Shown here in pieces: positions 13,639 through 26,043 of a DNA stretch of 64,000 bases. This stretch comes from Rhexocercosporidium sp. MPI-PUGE-AT-0058 (lineage: Eukaryota > Ascomycota > Leotiomycetes > Helotiales). The notes under the pieces were generated by a model. That model did not search any database, was not told where the DNA came from, and was given only the letters and a program-made list of their open reading frames with translations. The stretch is taken from positions 1,302,001 to 1,366,000 of the forward strand of contig JAGTJL010000013.1 of the NCBI GenBank assembly GCA_020746875.1. Direction: 5' to 3'. Every line of letters starts with the position of its first letter. Position 1 is the first letter of the stretch. The translations under genes were made by a program, and so were the position numbers.

Positions 13639-15944
13639 ATGGCAACTCTTCATGGGGAAGATAGTTCAAGTGGAACTCCCTCACCTGTTACATCGAACGC
13701 TCCTTCTGGTACTCTCACAAGAATGTCATCCTTTGAGCTGCACCCGCCTGCTACAGGTCCGAACTTGGGCGAAGTTCTTGTCGTCGGTGGCTGTGGATTC
13801 CTCGGCCACCACGTCGTCAAGTTCCTCCTCAAAGAAACCACATGCACATCCATCTCCGTCATGTGTCGATCACCCTTCAAGAATCTCTATGAAGGCGTCA
13901 CCTATCATATCGGAGACGTCACCAATATTGAGCACGTCCGCCATGTCATGAACCAAGTGCGTCCAAAGGTCATCTTCAATACCGCCTCTCCTCACGCCTA
14001 CAAGGACCACGAACATGTCCCAGATATCTTCAAAGTCAATATCAACGGCAACCAGAACCTGCTTGAAGCAGCTGTCGAAATCGGCACTGTCCAAGCATAC
14101 GTCTACACTTCGTCTGGTCCCATCATCGCAGGCTCAGGAGGTGGTTATGATCATGCTGATGAAACGGCTCCAACTCTTGCTGTTCCAGCCATCAGAAAAG
14201 GCGATCCATACCATGTGGCCAAAGCTCTAGGAGACAAGATTGTCCTCGAAGCAAATGGCAAACATGGAATCCGCACCTGTTGTATCCGTCCCACAGCCTT
14301 GTACGGCGAAGGAGATGGTCAAATGGTCGGCCCAGTCATTGATGCTCTCGAGGCAGGCCAAACCAGTATTTGGATGGGCTACAACGATATCGACATGGAC
14401 GTCGTCTATGTCGGCCACGTTGCTATCGCTGAAGTTCTCGCAGCCAAAGGTCTCCTGGTTGAGTTGACCGATCCCAAAGCCCCAAAAGTCGCTGGTGAAG
14501 CATTCAATATCACAGACGATCAGCCATGTCCTCCTCTGACTTTCTTCCGCAAGTATTGGACACTGGCTGGTGATCACACACCTCTTAGCAGCGTTTGGTA
14601 TATTCCTCCAATGCTCGTTCTGATCATGGCGCATATCGCAGAATACATCGTCTGGGCTACCACCTGGGGAAAGCTGCGTCCTAAGAATCTGATCCTGGAA
14701 CGTATGGAATTCATCTTGTACACTCGCACATATTCCGTCAAGAAGGCACGTGAACGTCTTGGTTTTGTGCCTTGGGAGGATCAGCCATATGCCAATCAAG
14801 AAGAAGCTCTGAAGGGTTCTGTAGAATGGTATCTACTACCTGAGAATCATGGTCCTGTCAAGACGGGTACTTTTCCATCATGGTGAGTTTCTTCCCTCTC
14901 AGAGACTTTCACTCACTAACCCTCACAGGCCCGAAACACCATTCAAGTTGATCTCCACAACTGGAGCTCTCACAACCCCCAACATCCCACCAAACCATCA
15001 CTGCATAGCCAACGCGCACTTCATGGCTCAAACACACAACACGATCTTCAGAGCCCTCAACAGCATCTACGCACACTCCTACCATGTCCGCCCCTCAACA
15101 AATGCCGCAACTAATCTCCTCTCCTACTGCAGCATCACTTACGACTTCATGCACCACCATCAACTTATCGAAGAATCTCATTACTTTCCTGAAGTCGAGC
15201 GCGTGACCGGCATCAAAGAGCTGATGTCTGAGAACGTATCCCAGCACAAAGCTATGGAAAAGGGCATGGAAGCTTTCCGCAGGTACGCCGAGACGACTCG
15301 GAAAGAGGAGTTTGACGGAAGTAAGTTGAGAAAAGTGATTGACGCGTTCAAGGCTAGTTATGAGGCGCATCAACATGAGGAGATTGCGACTATACTGAGC
15401 CTGGGAAAGGTGATTGAGAGTAAATCGTTGAAGGGCATTGATATGCGGATGAGAGAAGAGGCTGAGAGACAGAGTGATGTGTTCAAGTGAGTCTCTCCTT
15501 CTGACACACCAAAATCCAGGCGCTGACACCTAAAAAAGAGCAGCACCCTTCGTATTCACCGCCCAGGATGCCTCGTTCCAACTCGACTCTATCCCCTCAA
15601 CCGGATCCGCAGCATATCCACCTACCCCCGCCCTCACACGCCCATTCATACCCTACATCATTTCCCTAATATTCTTCGCACGCCACAGCTCAGCTTGGTC
15701 CTTTGCACCATCTACCATACACGGCTCACCCAAACCACAACCTTTCTCCTCTCCAGCCAACAATACCGGCAGAGTAGGCAAGATGGGCGAGTTCATCGAC
15801 GGTGAAGAGCTATACAGTAAGGGTGTGAGCGGTGCCTGGATGTGGTGGGGTGTCTTAGTTGATAAAGTTGGTGGAGAGAAGGCGGCTAGACAGATCGTGT
15901 TGGCTGTGCTTGTACTTGCGCTGGCGCGGTTTTGGTACGTTTGA
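13639..15944 (+). CDS. Erg26-type 3-beta-HSD/sterol decarboxylase fused to hemerythrin-like HHE domain
   Basis: Three exons (13639-14882, 14929-15486, 15539-15944) join in frame to 735 aa. Residues 46-400 are an extended SDR of the C-3 sterol dehydrogenase/C-4 decarboxylase family: Rossmann VGGCGFLGHH (49-58), catalytic YxxxK as YHVAK (191-195), SVEWY near the usual C-terminus. The first intron (GTGAGT donor, CTAAC branch, CACAG acceptor, 46 nt) splits a Trp codon and leads into WPETPFKLI, matching the conserved opening (WADxPFKLI) of fungal hemerythrin-like proteins. A four-helix HHE module follows with candidate iron ligands in HHxxxANAH, HHHQLIEESH, QHKAM and HQHEE. The family's PYI..FFARHSSAW C-terminal part comes next, then a last hydrophobic helix. 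If the first intron is retained, a TGA at 14884-14886 ends a 415-aa dehydrogenase alone. The start uses ATG 13639 (CAAGGATGG context); the frame upstream begins only with TTG. Confidence 0.8.
14883..14928 (+). other. Intron joining the sterol-dehydrogenase and hemerythrin exons
   Basis: 46-nt intron with GTGAGT at the donor, ACTAAC about 12 nt before the acceptor and CACAG at its end. Splicing removes the TGA immediately after the donor and links the two modules through one tryptophan codon (TG|G). Retention would yield the dehydrogenase only. Confidence 0.75.
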
Positions 15945-17361
15945 ATTTTGCGCGGGGGATTCGCATCTTGGGTGGCACAGGTGACCTGGTCACAGTCTAT
16001 CATTCTTCGAGATCGTTGAATCTGGATTTTCTTTTGATGTTATTCACTTTCAGATCGTTGGTCTCTGTCTGTTGTTTTGCTGCTCCGATTGTTTGATGGC
16101 GTTGGCGTTATTGTTTGCTGCTTTACTGGATGTCCATTCATTCAAGTTCATACTCTCCTACTTGTCTTCTCCTGGTGGCTCTGTCTCGTTCCAGTTTCTA
16201 CTAGCATGGCTCAACACGATACCTCTCATTTGTCCCACTTCTTTCCTTAAAGGCTAGAACATACACGTTCTTTTGTCTCCCTCTCACTCACTACCGCCCA
16301 ACTCAATGTCCCTGTTTGAATACACCACATTCACAGACTTCAAGAACGAAAACACCCCTTCCTTTTGTATCTGTCCCTCCTTCTGTTTCTGTCTTGGCTT
16401 GGCTGTTAGTACCTGCAGTGAAGTATCTGCCGCGTGGAGAAGAAACTTGATACCTTTTATGTACCGGAGAGTAAATTATTTTAGCTAGTCGGTTGGTAGC
16501 TGAGTTGGTTGATTTTGCGTTAATAGCTTGTAGGGTGGGATAGTAGTTTGATTAGGACAATGCAACCGATGGCTTTCGGATTTTGACTGAATGGTTTTGA
16601 AAATGTGTTATGACTGCTAATATTTAAGACTGTGAGGTGATTATTTGGAGACAGGAGCAGCTGCAAGTTAACCATTGAAAGAAACGAGAGACCGAAACAT
16701 GAGAACCTAGACTTTGAAAGTTCCAATGCTGGACGTCTCCAACCTAATATGTGATAATGTTGACCTGCTGCCGAAGCCTAAGCGCTGGGTAGAAAGTGAT
16801 GAGCTTTCGAAAGTAGGCTTGGAGTACAGGTGAAATCATGTTACTGTCATTCATGGTAGCTTTACCATCTAGGAAAGGAGACGTGAACTTACAAAATTCC
16901 TTTGCCATTTGCTAGAAGTTCTTGGCGTTCTTGAACACTTTGGTTTTGGTCATCAATATAAATTCCTGCGTCTCGACTGAGAATTCAAGATACGATTCAA
17001 GTTTTCAGGAATCAACTAGCTCAAGTCTGGTCCCAACATGATGTTGACCTAGATCTGAAGGCTGACAGACGAGCAATTGCGCAGTTGCATGTGACGGATG
17101 AATCGCGGGGTTGCTGTTGTGCTGCACCATGTAGGATATTTGGCCGAACTGGAGGAGCGTCACTAGTACTTGTCTTGAAAGGAAAAAAAGGAAAGATTGG
17201 ATAACCAGCAGAGCTCGTTATGGATGTTATTTATTCCAAACTGTTGTTGCGTATCTTCTATGGTGTCTTTCTTGCCCATCAAAACATCCCTCGCTTAAAT
17301 TACCGAGCCCCTTAAAACATCTCCACTTCGTCAACACACTAGCCACTAGTCAGACGAGCCC
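15945..17361. other. Intergenic, 3' ends of two convergent genes
   Basis: Lies between the fusion gene (plus) and the ADH (minus), which are convergent, so terminators are expected at both ends. Only short frames without recognisable domains are present. Confidence 0.45.
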
Positions 17362-18580
17362 CTAAGCACCCTCAGCACAGAGTACACCTCTGTACCGCAT
17401 CTTTCCAGTCTTCATCTTCTCCATCGCCTCTTCGAAGCCCTTCTGGGTGAACTCGAACTTCTCAATCACAGGTCTGATGTCCATACGTGCTGCGAATTGG
17501 AGCATGTCTTCATGGATTCCGCGGGAGGCGACTAAGGAAGACTTGAAGTTGTATGTCTCGAAGAAGAAGGGAAAGCTCCTGTTTGGGAAATGTGAGTGAT
17601 GGAAGTCTGGGTGGGGTAGGATGATGGTACGTACGGGATCTCAATGGGTACGATTGGAGCGGAAAGTGCGACAATGTCTCCACCTCGCGCGAGGACATTC
17701 TTGTTCATGAACCTGGCACTCAATTTAGCATCTATCTTCCGCCAGTGGAGAGGCTGAGGGCGGCTTACTTCGTCCAGTCGGGATATTTTCCAGCAGTGAC
17801 AATCAAGACGTCTACAGGTTTAGTGATCTTCTCTGGCTCGCTCAACAGATAAAACTCAGAAGCCCCGAAGCTCTTAGCCTCGGCTTCCTTGTCAGCCGTG
17901 GTGGAGAAGACAATGGTGTCGAATCCGAGTTTTGCTGAGAACTGAATGGCGAGATGACCGAGGCCACCGATACCCAGTATACCGACTCGGTTGCCAGGCT
18001 TGGCCGAGGATGTGATGGCATTGTAGACTGTGCTGCCTGCGCATTGAAGTGGAGCTGCATATTCAGATGGCAGGTTGTCAGGAATCTTGTGGACGTAGGA
18101 CTCTACGCCGATATCTGGTTTTGTCAGCGCAGGTTCGGGGAGATAAAGGTGACGTACAGTACTCGGCAAATGTGCCAGCGTTGAAGTCATTCTCCCCAAA
18201 GATATTCCTTTCGTAGCAGTAGATATCTTTGCCTTTGGTGCAGTAATTGCAATGCCCGCAGCTCTACGCTTATGATCAGTAATGTACGCAATTTCCCTTC
18301 GGGGACGAATCACGTTTCTGAGATATCCACCTCCCGCACGATCTCCAATCTTCAATGTCGTGACTTCACTTCCGACTTTCTCAACAATACCTACACCCTC
18401 ATGACCGAGAGCAACTCCAAAAGTCATCATATGGATGTCGGTGTAACAGAGAGAAGAATGGGTAATCTTGATGAGAACCTCCTTCGGGCCTAGTTCAGAT
18501 GAAATGTCTACAGAAGACTTGACCACAGCTCCTTCAGCGGCACCTGACACCCCTCGGTACACGGTATTGGAGATAGTCAT
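17362..18580 (-). CDS. Zinc-dependent alcohol dehydrogenase (MDR superfamily)
   Basis: Oxidises or reduces alcohol/aldehyde pairs with NAD(P). Five exons: 18580-18314, 18263-18158, 18114-17769, 17712-17635 and 17578-17362, giving 337 aa. The catalytic zinc site shows CYTD and GHE (ALGHEGVG). The structural zinc lobe has the full CX2CX2CX7C pattern (SCGHCNYC...YC), visible only after removing the first intron. The Rossmann motif is GILGIGGLGHLA. Length and motif order fit cinnamyl-alcohol-dehydrogenase-like fungal ADHs. The C-terminal exon ends GVLCAEGA. It is followed upstream by a P450 on the same strand about 1.2 kb away, which hints at but does not prove a shared oxidative pathway. Confidence 0.9.
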
Positions 18581-19776
18581 TATGATTGGCGGCGGAGCAG
18601 GTGGTAATGTACTGATGGCTCGATTTGGACAATGAGATGATGAGTAGAAGAGAATGAGTTTGTGATCTTGCAGAGAGCAGATATCTTAAATAGCACTTTC
18701 GTACCTCTACATCGGACAGGACATGTCACAAGGCCTTTGTGTTCCTCGATATGAAGCCGAGGGCAGGATGCAGGTAACGCGGCTTCTGATTGGCCACTCA
18801 TAGGCGAAGCAACTAGCTATTGAGACTTCGTAGTCCTGCAGTGCCTTTTGGTACAGCCACCATGATTACTATTCACAACCTCATGCTAAATACGTACGGC
18901 AGTAATGACTTAGCGACAAATTATGTAACCCTGTCGCATGAGCATGGGCCATTTACGGTAATCATCAATGGGAAGTATCTTTTTGACTAACCAGCACTTG
19001 AGCTGGCCTGAAGAGAAGTTAATCAGCAGAATGCAGCGGATGTAACGAGGCCAACGAGGAATAGTTTGATTGAAAACATATCACCGATAGATGTCGGGGA
19101 GATATCTGTTCGCCTTGGCCGAGTTCGGAAACCGTCAGTGAACGAAATCAAACGATACCCCTAGAATGAGGATTGATTTTCTCTTTCGCTATCTCTGTTT
19201 TAGAGTCTGGCCGTGAGCGACTGCTGCTTTAACCTGAGCTGAGGGTGAGGAGACCTGAGTACGCTGAGCATGCTGAGCCGAGCCCTGAGCATCCTGAGCA
19301 CACCCTGATTATCTAAGTAAGGCTTTGTTTTTGCCTCCCAGCTGCTTGTTTTGACTGCGTTTAGTTCCTCTATCGTTGCCGAGGTACATCATCACAAAGT
19401 GGAACAAATTGCGGACTGCCCCATTTTACAAGAAGTCGAAACGGCTCCCTAGAATTAATTACATGTCTATTATACTACGATCTACTCAACGCTGTGTTGC
19501 CAGTCGTAGATTTGCGCTCTGGAATATCGAACCATTGTGAAAGCTGATGCCCGAGAATGAATTCATGTTTATATGCAATGATGCTGCGAGTACTGCACTG
19601 TATGTAGCCTATATTTATAGTGCCGTAGGCCCTGTAGCCTTCCACACTACAGCCTACAGGCACCTAAAAATCCAACTTCTTTAACTACCCTTGAAATGAC
19701 GTGCGACAAATATCTGTTCTCATATGTACCTAGGTACCTACTCACATAATATTGTGTATTATCTACTAGGCAAACC
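18581..19776. promoter_or_regulatory. ADH promoter and P450 3' flank
   Basis: Holds the upstream region of the ADH and the downstream region of the next minus-strand gene. A cluster of CTGAG units (GCTGAG/CCTGAG) lies at about 19232-19312 and may be a small degenerate repeat. No gene was recognised. Confidence 0.45.
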
Positions 19777-21703
19777 CTAGATACCTATAGATTCGGATGG
19801 ACTGAGAAGGTCATGGACATGAGCATGCCTACGGAAACCACTCTTACTTTGTATGACATTGACCTTTAAGCCCCCTTTCGGTTTCAACGTTACCGCAGGA
19901 TTAAGCATTTTCGGTCTTCTATCTGCAGACTCAAAGACGAATTTACTGAGCAACTCTACCAAAATTACTTTCATCTCCAAGTACGCAAACGATCTGCCAA
20001 CGCACACTCTTGGGCCACCACTGAAGGCAGAGATAGCGTATGGGCTTGCCGAATCCGTCGTCAAGCTGTCCCATCTATCCGGATTAAACACATCAGCATC
20101 TTCGCCCCATATCAAAGGATTTCTTTGCACCATGGCGGGGACCATCGTCACCGTAGTGCCTTTGGGTATATGGACGTCCCCAACGACCATATCTTCCGCA
20201 GCCTCCCGTGGCAGTGTCAGGCTAGGAGAATAGAGACGTATTGATTCGCGCAGAACATTATTCAAGAAGCGCATGCTCTCAATTGTAGCATAGTCTATCT
20301 CCCCATTCCCGGCTCTGGTGGCGTTGAGGATTTCCTTCCGGAGACGATCTTGAATGGACGGATTCGTGGCAAGAGCATATGTGGTCCACGTTAACGACCC
20401 TGCTGACGTCTCGTGCCCAGCAATGACAAACTGCAGCATCTGATATCCATTAGCCTTCCAGATCAGTCATATTGGAATCAAAAATTCACATCTTCAACAA
20501 TCTGCTCGCGGCTGAGCGCATCCTCGGACGACAGATTTGCTTCAATCATGTAGGTGAGAAGATCTTGGCTCTCTCTACCCCCCTCACTCACACCCAGCGC
20601 CTGTCTTGCCTCCACTTGCTCAAATCTTTCCTGCACAAGTTCTCTTACGATGCTCCAGACAGCTGCATTGGCGCGAAGGAATTTCCGATTTGCCGCAAGG
20701 GGTAGCCACCGCAGCGGCACGAAGCCATTGACGAATGCGATTAGCCATCCAAGAAAGCTCTGCTCCAAAATATGATGATAGCATTCTTCAAAGTCCAGAG
20801 GAGATGCAGAGGAAGATTTTAGCTTGCTAAGCTCTATGCCAAGGATAGTTACTCCAACGATGTCTAGCGTCGCTTTGATATATGCTGATTCAACTTCAAT
20901 GATGTAAGTAATGTCCTACTAAAGCCTAGGAAGCAAGATAGTGGGAACCTCACTTTCTATAATTCCTCTGGCATCGTTGGCAATACTGCGCTCGAGATAC
21001 GATGAAAGATCTCGGGCCTTCTCTTGAAAAATGGGCAGTAGCTTGCGAATATTAGGCGTTGAAAAGGGCCCTAAGATACCCCAGAGTCAGTATCCTATCC
21101 ACTCTTTGGTTGGATTCTCTCCACAAGCGCCTATTTTGGTTTGACTTACCTGCAAGAAACCGTCTCTGAAGCCTGTGCTCAGCCCCCACACTGAACAACA
21201 CCCCTCTCCCCAGAAACTCCCCTAGAAGCTTCTCAAAGAACTTCGGTTTAACAAACGAATGAGCCTTCGTCTGCAATACTTCCCTATGAGCTTCCAAACT
21301 ATTCACTAATAGCACTTCCGCATTTCCGAAGCTCAGATGGCGAATGAAGTGTGCGTCGGGCCATTGTTTCATCCATTGGATATATAAATCATTGGGGCCT
21401 GGCGTTTTGAAAATTTTAAGGGCTTGGCCGAAAAAGATATGATCTCCCTGAAACCGTTATTTCTTCAGTATCAGGGATTTTGCCGTGGGGGAGTTTTCCC
21501 ACCTTAGGCCCGGGAATGTCTCGAAGAGGGGAGATATAGGGAGAGATGAGACCTTTGGAGATTTTGAGCACAACTTTTCCCGCGACCAAAATGATGGGAG
21601 TTAAAACTATTGTACTAGAGGTGGTGATGTTCGTTTTTGACCAAAGAAAGGCTAGTATGATCAATGTCGCCGAAGCTACACCTCCATTTATGAAGGAGCC
21701 CAT
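19777..21703 (-). CDS. Cytochrome P450 monooxygenase
   Basis: Five exons (21703-21503, 21447-21150, 21070-20954, 20893-20490, 20439-19777) join to 560 aa. The first exon carries an N-terminal membrane helix. The proline-rich hinge is restored by splicing (DIPGPK joined to GDHIFFGQ). I-helix AGHETSAG follows at about residue 347, then ExxR as ESIR, FNPDRW, and haem loop FSGGPRVCVG with the cysteine ligand near residue 486. The final 25 residues are a variable, His-containing tail. The longest frame starts with TTG at 21727; ATG 21703 is the sensible start. Adjacent to the ADH on the same strand. The substrate cannot be assigned. Confidence 0.92.
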
Positions 21704-22654
21704 GGCAACGCTCGAGTGTGGGAGCAAAAATTCGGAACAGTCACTTAAATCTCTAGAGTGGGACTGCTTGAAAGTTTATACCCTATTTGAGCATAAAAAT
21801 AGAAACTTCGTGGCATGCGGGAGGAGCAGGGTGGGCGCTAGCTCAAGCGAGCGAATTAATCCCCTAGGGCCTTTCGAGCTGATCTTTGGTAATCAAGGTG
21901 CGTCCTTTGAAGCAGAGCGCTCATTTATATCAATTAATTGCATACCCCATAGATACTTGTGGAATTTCCCCACAATTTGGACGTCATGTTCAACCTGTGG
22001 AAGAGTTTGCGAGTGGGTTTCGGATATATCCCAAGCCGTATAAGAGTTTGCGTCGCCGATCGATACACGCCTCCCTTGGGATCGACTTTGATATTATGTC
22101 GACTCATTTCTCCCGATCAATACAAATTGCATCGACCCACAGCACGCGATGCTTCGAGAGGGGGAGGGGGGGGGATTATTTTGTTCTCAGAGTGCACCTT
22201 ATACCACATCTTTGCCATCGTGATTGACAGCAATTGAAGTTTTATTTTCTATCAATCATGGGTATCCTCCAGTGGGAAGCTGCTCCACCAGCGATTGGGG
22301 GATGAGGGTGCTCAGTGTGCTCAAGCTCATGCCCGAGGGTGATTAGCGCCTGAGCAAGAGCGGCAAGCTTACTAACTGCATGGAACAGAAAAGAGAGAAA
22401 ATTGATCGACAATACCAAATGTTTGGAGGCTCCCTGTCTGAATTGATATTGTTGATAGGTAAACCTTCATCGTCCATCTCTGCCTTCACCAACGCGCCGC
22501 TTTGCTGCTCTCTAATCAAAACTGTACCTTCAAATTTAGTACATCGTAAGTCCTAAAGTCCAACTCCATTGGACAAGCAGTCTATCCTCGGTATCCTTTG
22601 CTGAAAATGAAAGTCATTCATGGCGTTCGTAATTGGGCATTGTCCCTCCTCAGT
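21704..22654. other. Intergenic region
   Basis: No recognisable gene. Contains a purine-rich stretch with a short G run near 22155-22176. It includes the P450 promoter and the 3' flank of the F-box gene. Confidence 0.45.
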
Positions 22655-23617
22655 CTAATTGTCTCCGTCGCTGTCAGTATCCTCCCATCCAGCGTCCTCT
22701 TCCTCCTCTGACTCGGTCTCCTCATCACCATCATCTCCGCCCTCTTCATCGCTGAAATCTTCCAAGGAAGCAGAAAATCGGACTTTCTGAAGCTCCACCA
22801 GGCACTTTCGCTCCTCAGCTTCATTGCCATCTCGCCCGAAATCCCACTCTGTTCCATCATGCTCTTTGAATTGCCAACAGATACGAGCCCTTCGTGCCAG
22901 CTTCCTACAGTCTTTCGAATCATCTGCGAAAGCCGTGAGAGCCTTTTGCATTACTGCCATAGGATCAAGCTCTTTCCTGTCCACCTTTGCCTTGAGTTCC
23001 GCTAACCATGACGCCCTCTCCTCAAGAGCGTTCGCCGTGAACTTGTGGTATAAATATTCCTCGGTGTAGAAAGCCCCAAAAAGCTCTTGCCACTTACAAC
23101 TCAGTTCTAGCTTATCGTAGTCAACCGATAAGCCTGGTATGGGTCCATCATTGACATCTCGCCGTATCTGAATAGTATGTTTAGGCACTTCAATGTCCAT
23201 GTCACCCACATATTCACGTAGCCGCTTTCTCACTCTCGGATATAGGTTATCTGGGAGGTCATCTGCATCGACTGCAAAGGTAGCGGTAGTTCCATCCTCA
23301 GATAGTGACGAGAAATGGAACTCTGCAACAAGATGGCGTTCGTAGTCTTCTTCGTCGCTTCCATCTGATAGAAATTCTCCTTATCGATTGTCAGCGTCCG
23401 TCTAATTTATAGCCAGACCCCTCGCACCTAGATAGAAGCAGAATGTGGTCGTGGGTAGATGCTGATCTCGGAAGATGGAATCTGCAGCATCTCTAAAAGC
23501 TGTACTGACATGCCGACAGCATTTCCAGAGTGTTGGTAGATCTTCATCAGAATTGAAGTTCTGTAGAATTTGGGTCCAGAGTTCGTTTGGCAGTGTCGGA
23601 CACTGCTTAGAGGCCAT
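22655..23617 (-). CDS. F-box-like protein with acidic C-terminus
   Basis: Two exons, 23617-23428 and 23379-22655, give 304 aa. The N-terminus reads LPNELWTQILQNF...LWKCCRHVSTAFRDAAE-like, an F-box-type helix set that in other fungal proteins docks Skp1 in SCF ubiquitin ligases. It is followed by the FRDQHLPTTT...FYLG and FHFSSLSEDG segments seen in a large family of uncharacterised fungal F-box proteins. The last 45 residues are almost all Asp, Glu, Ser and Gly, with two or more runs of acidic residues. The intron (GTGCGA...GATAAG, 48 nt) restores the frame across a TAG. The substrate is unknown. The start is ATG 23617, because the longer frame starts with TTG. Confidence 0.72.
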
Positions 23618-25271
23618 CGTCGTTTGCGCGGTTAGGGCAGATACTATAACTCTTCTCAAAGGTATACTTGTGAATAGTTGTGCCTTTCGAAGGACTAGAA
23701 GTGGGGTGACTGACAGTCGCGAGATGGAATTGGAGATAGGGTGGAGTATTTCGCGCGTCGCGCTAATCCAGACGCGATTGGCATGTGAACATCACGGTCG
23801 TTCATCCTCAAAAATTCTATGTTTAAACTCGATGAAAGTGACAAAATTTGAAGCGATTCGCAACTCTATTTATTCTTATTACTCTTTGTAATAGAACGAG
23901 CATCTGAAGGACAAATTCCTTTCTATGAGTCGTTTTTTGCGTCGCTAGCCTACATCTGTCAGCAACCCCCACCTGACACCATGCACGATGTCACATTTGT
24001 CACATCACACCTGGCCCTTTGGAAGGACTTCACTTGACCTCGGTTCCAACGAAGCTGTCAATGAGAAGCCTGTTATGAAAGATGGCGGCCATGGCAAAAA
24101 AACGGTTTCGGGCATTCGCCTTACCATAGCATTTGTTGTCTACGCGAAGCATGATCTGTTGGTATCAATATTTCCCCGGAGATGTTATGATGTTCTATCA
24201 CGAGTTTCCACCAAGAACTCCTAGAACACAAAATTCAGCTAATATCACCCAGCCCTACACAAACCACCGATTCGCAAAGTCGTTGTTACTTGATAGCGAA
24301 GGTGGAAAAGCTTCACCATTGTGCTTTGATGTTTTCGAAACTTCGAGTTTTTCGGATTGGCCTGGGATGATCATGCAGCCGCCAACTTGTGAAATACTCG
24401 TCCGCAAGAATACATCTGTCTACATACCGAGGCCTTTCATCTAAATGTCACAAACTCGTATACTTATCAAAGAAGGAGGAGGTGGAAATCTGGAAGAAGG
24501 TCCCACCAGCACCTGTTGAATTGTATCGCCAAGCTTGGTCCCAAATGCCGATGTGTGAATACCTGAAGACTCGCCGCATTCCTTTCTGTTGAGCCGTGGA
24601 AGAGTCCGATCTGCAGCTGTGGTCTGGATCAGGATAATACCTCGTTTCCTAGAGCTCTTTCGTCTCGCCACTGAAACTCGGCAACTCGAATCGCAATTCC
24701 ATATCTATCGGTTGTGTCATTTTGGAAGCGAGGTATTATACCACGGTTTGTTCCAGGAGCCGTCGGAAGAGTACAAACATAGCTATCCCCAGGTCCATGG
24801 CGGTGTTCGATTCTCATTGGGTCGCTCGTGGTCTAATGAGGTCGTGGAGCGGGAAAAAGGAATATCAAGGAGCCTCTAAGGAGGCACTGACCGTGAAACA
24901 GGATGAGCAGGTCCGGACCTGATTGGTATCAGAATGAGAGAGATTGACCCTATTCCGGAGCCACTGGGTATTGACGTGGCAACAGATCTTTTCTCTGGTG
25001 TCTCATTCGTCATCATATGCCTCCCAGATAGGCAGCACCTGTGAATATTTATTTTATGACTGACCCGACTTACATGATCTCGGCGTAAATCACCCCGACT
25101 GCAAGCCAGGCCGGTGATAATTCCTTTTGGCATGCCACTCATGCCACATCGAAAGTAACAATATGCAGTATAACACAGGAGGTCGATACGTACCCCATCA
25201 ATCGAATACAAATGTGATCTCCACGGAGCTTAAAAATGCAAAGGTTGAAGACGGGTGGTGTGGAAATGGGC
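23618..25271. other. Unassigned interval
   Basis: Only short frames that look non-coding on both strands. No domain, RNA gene or transposon fragment was recognised. Confidence 0.4.
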
Positions 25272-25518
25272 ATGAGAAAATTCGCGCCGGCCAGTGTGGC
25301 GATACTCGCGTTCGCCTCGATCTATTCCTACCCAATGTACTCATTCCCATTGGCAAGAGCAGGGCCATCGGCACGAATCTGCTCTGGGGCATAGGCATTG
25401 GTCTATTCTTTGCTACTAACCACTCCACAGGCTATTATCGTATCAAGAAGGGACAGATTCAACAAATAGCACATCCGATTCATCGAACAGTTCATCTTCC
25501 TGCTCACCCTATCTCTGA
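25272..25518 (+). CDS. Possible very small secreted Ser-rich protein
   Basis: ATG at 25272 opens a signal-peptide-like stretch (MRKFAPASVAILAFASIY...). A strong 3' splice context (TGCTACTAAC ... CACAG) ends at 25430. Using GT at 25337 as donor joins 25272-25336 to 25431-25518 and gives 50 aa ending in a Ser/Thr/Asn-rich tail with one cysteine. The donor is weak and no homologue is known to me, so this is a speculative model. The interval from here to the bZIP gene also shows another donor/acceptor pair (GTACGT near 25925, ACTAAC...GCGCAG ending near 26012) that I could not place in a convincing gene. Confidence 0.28.
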
Positions 25519-26043
25519 TACAAGAATCTCTCGTATCTTTGTGTATCGTTATGCAGGACTTGTTAAGAGTACATTTGGCAAGGATCAAACAACGTTGGCA
25601 TCCAGAGGCAACGAGTCGTTCAGCTAATCTAGCAAGACCGCCATTCTCGTGTAGGTCACTAGAATGTGGCGTCACGGAGATAGGATGCTTATGCTTCTTC
25701 AATCATGCTTGATACACTAACTAATGTCATAGACCCCCGCAAGTACATGATCCATGACCTAGTCTACCTTTTACGGCATGTGAACCCTGTGTTCCGAAGT
25801 TGTTCTTTCCCATCATTCGGGGTCCACACAATACCCACAGGTTGCCCTCGGAAATTTTACAACAATGACGCGCCAGCCTCCAACCTCCAAACCCCCAGAC
25901 AGTCCAGTACAGAGAGATTATACGGTACGTCATCCACCATCCTGAGAGTTTGCCACTGCAGGCCACTCGGATTACTAACGCTTCTCATGGTCCACGCCTA
26001 TCGTCCTGCGCAGTCACAGATTGGCCTCCTCTGGTTGAGACAT

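Noticed and set aside
14849..15490. Separate hemerythrin gene starting at ATG 14849
   Set aside because: That ATG lies in another frame inside the dehydrogenase C-terminus, and the residues before the HHE domain are poor. The spliced fusion supplies the conserved Trp.
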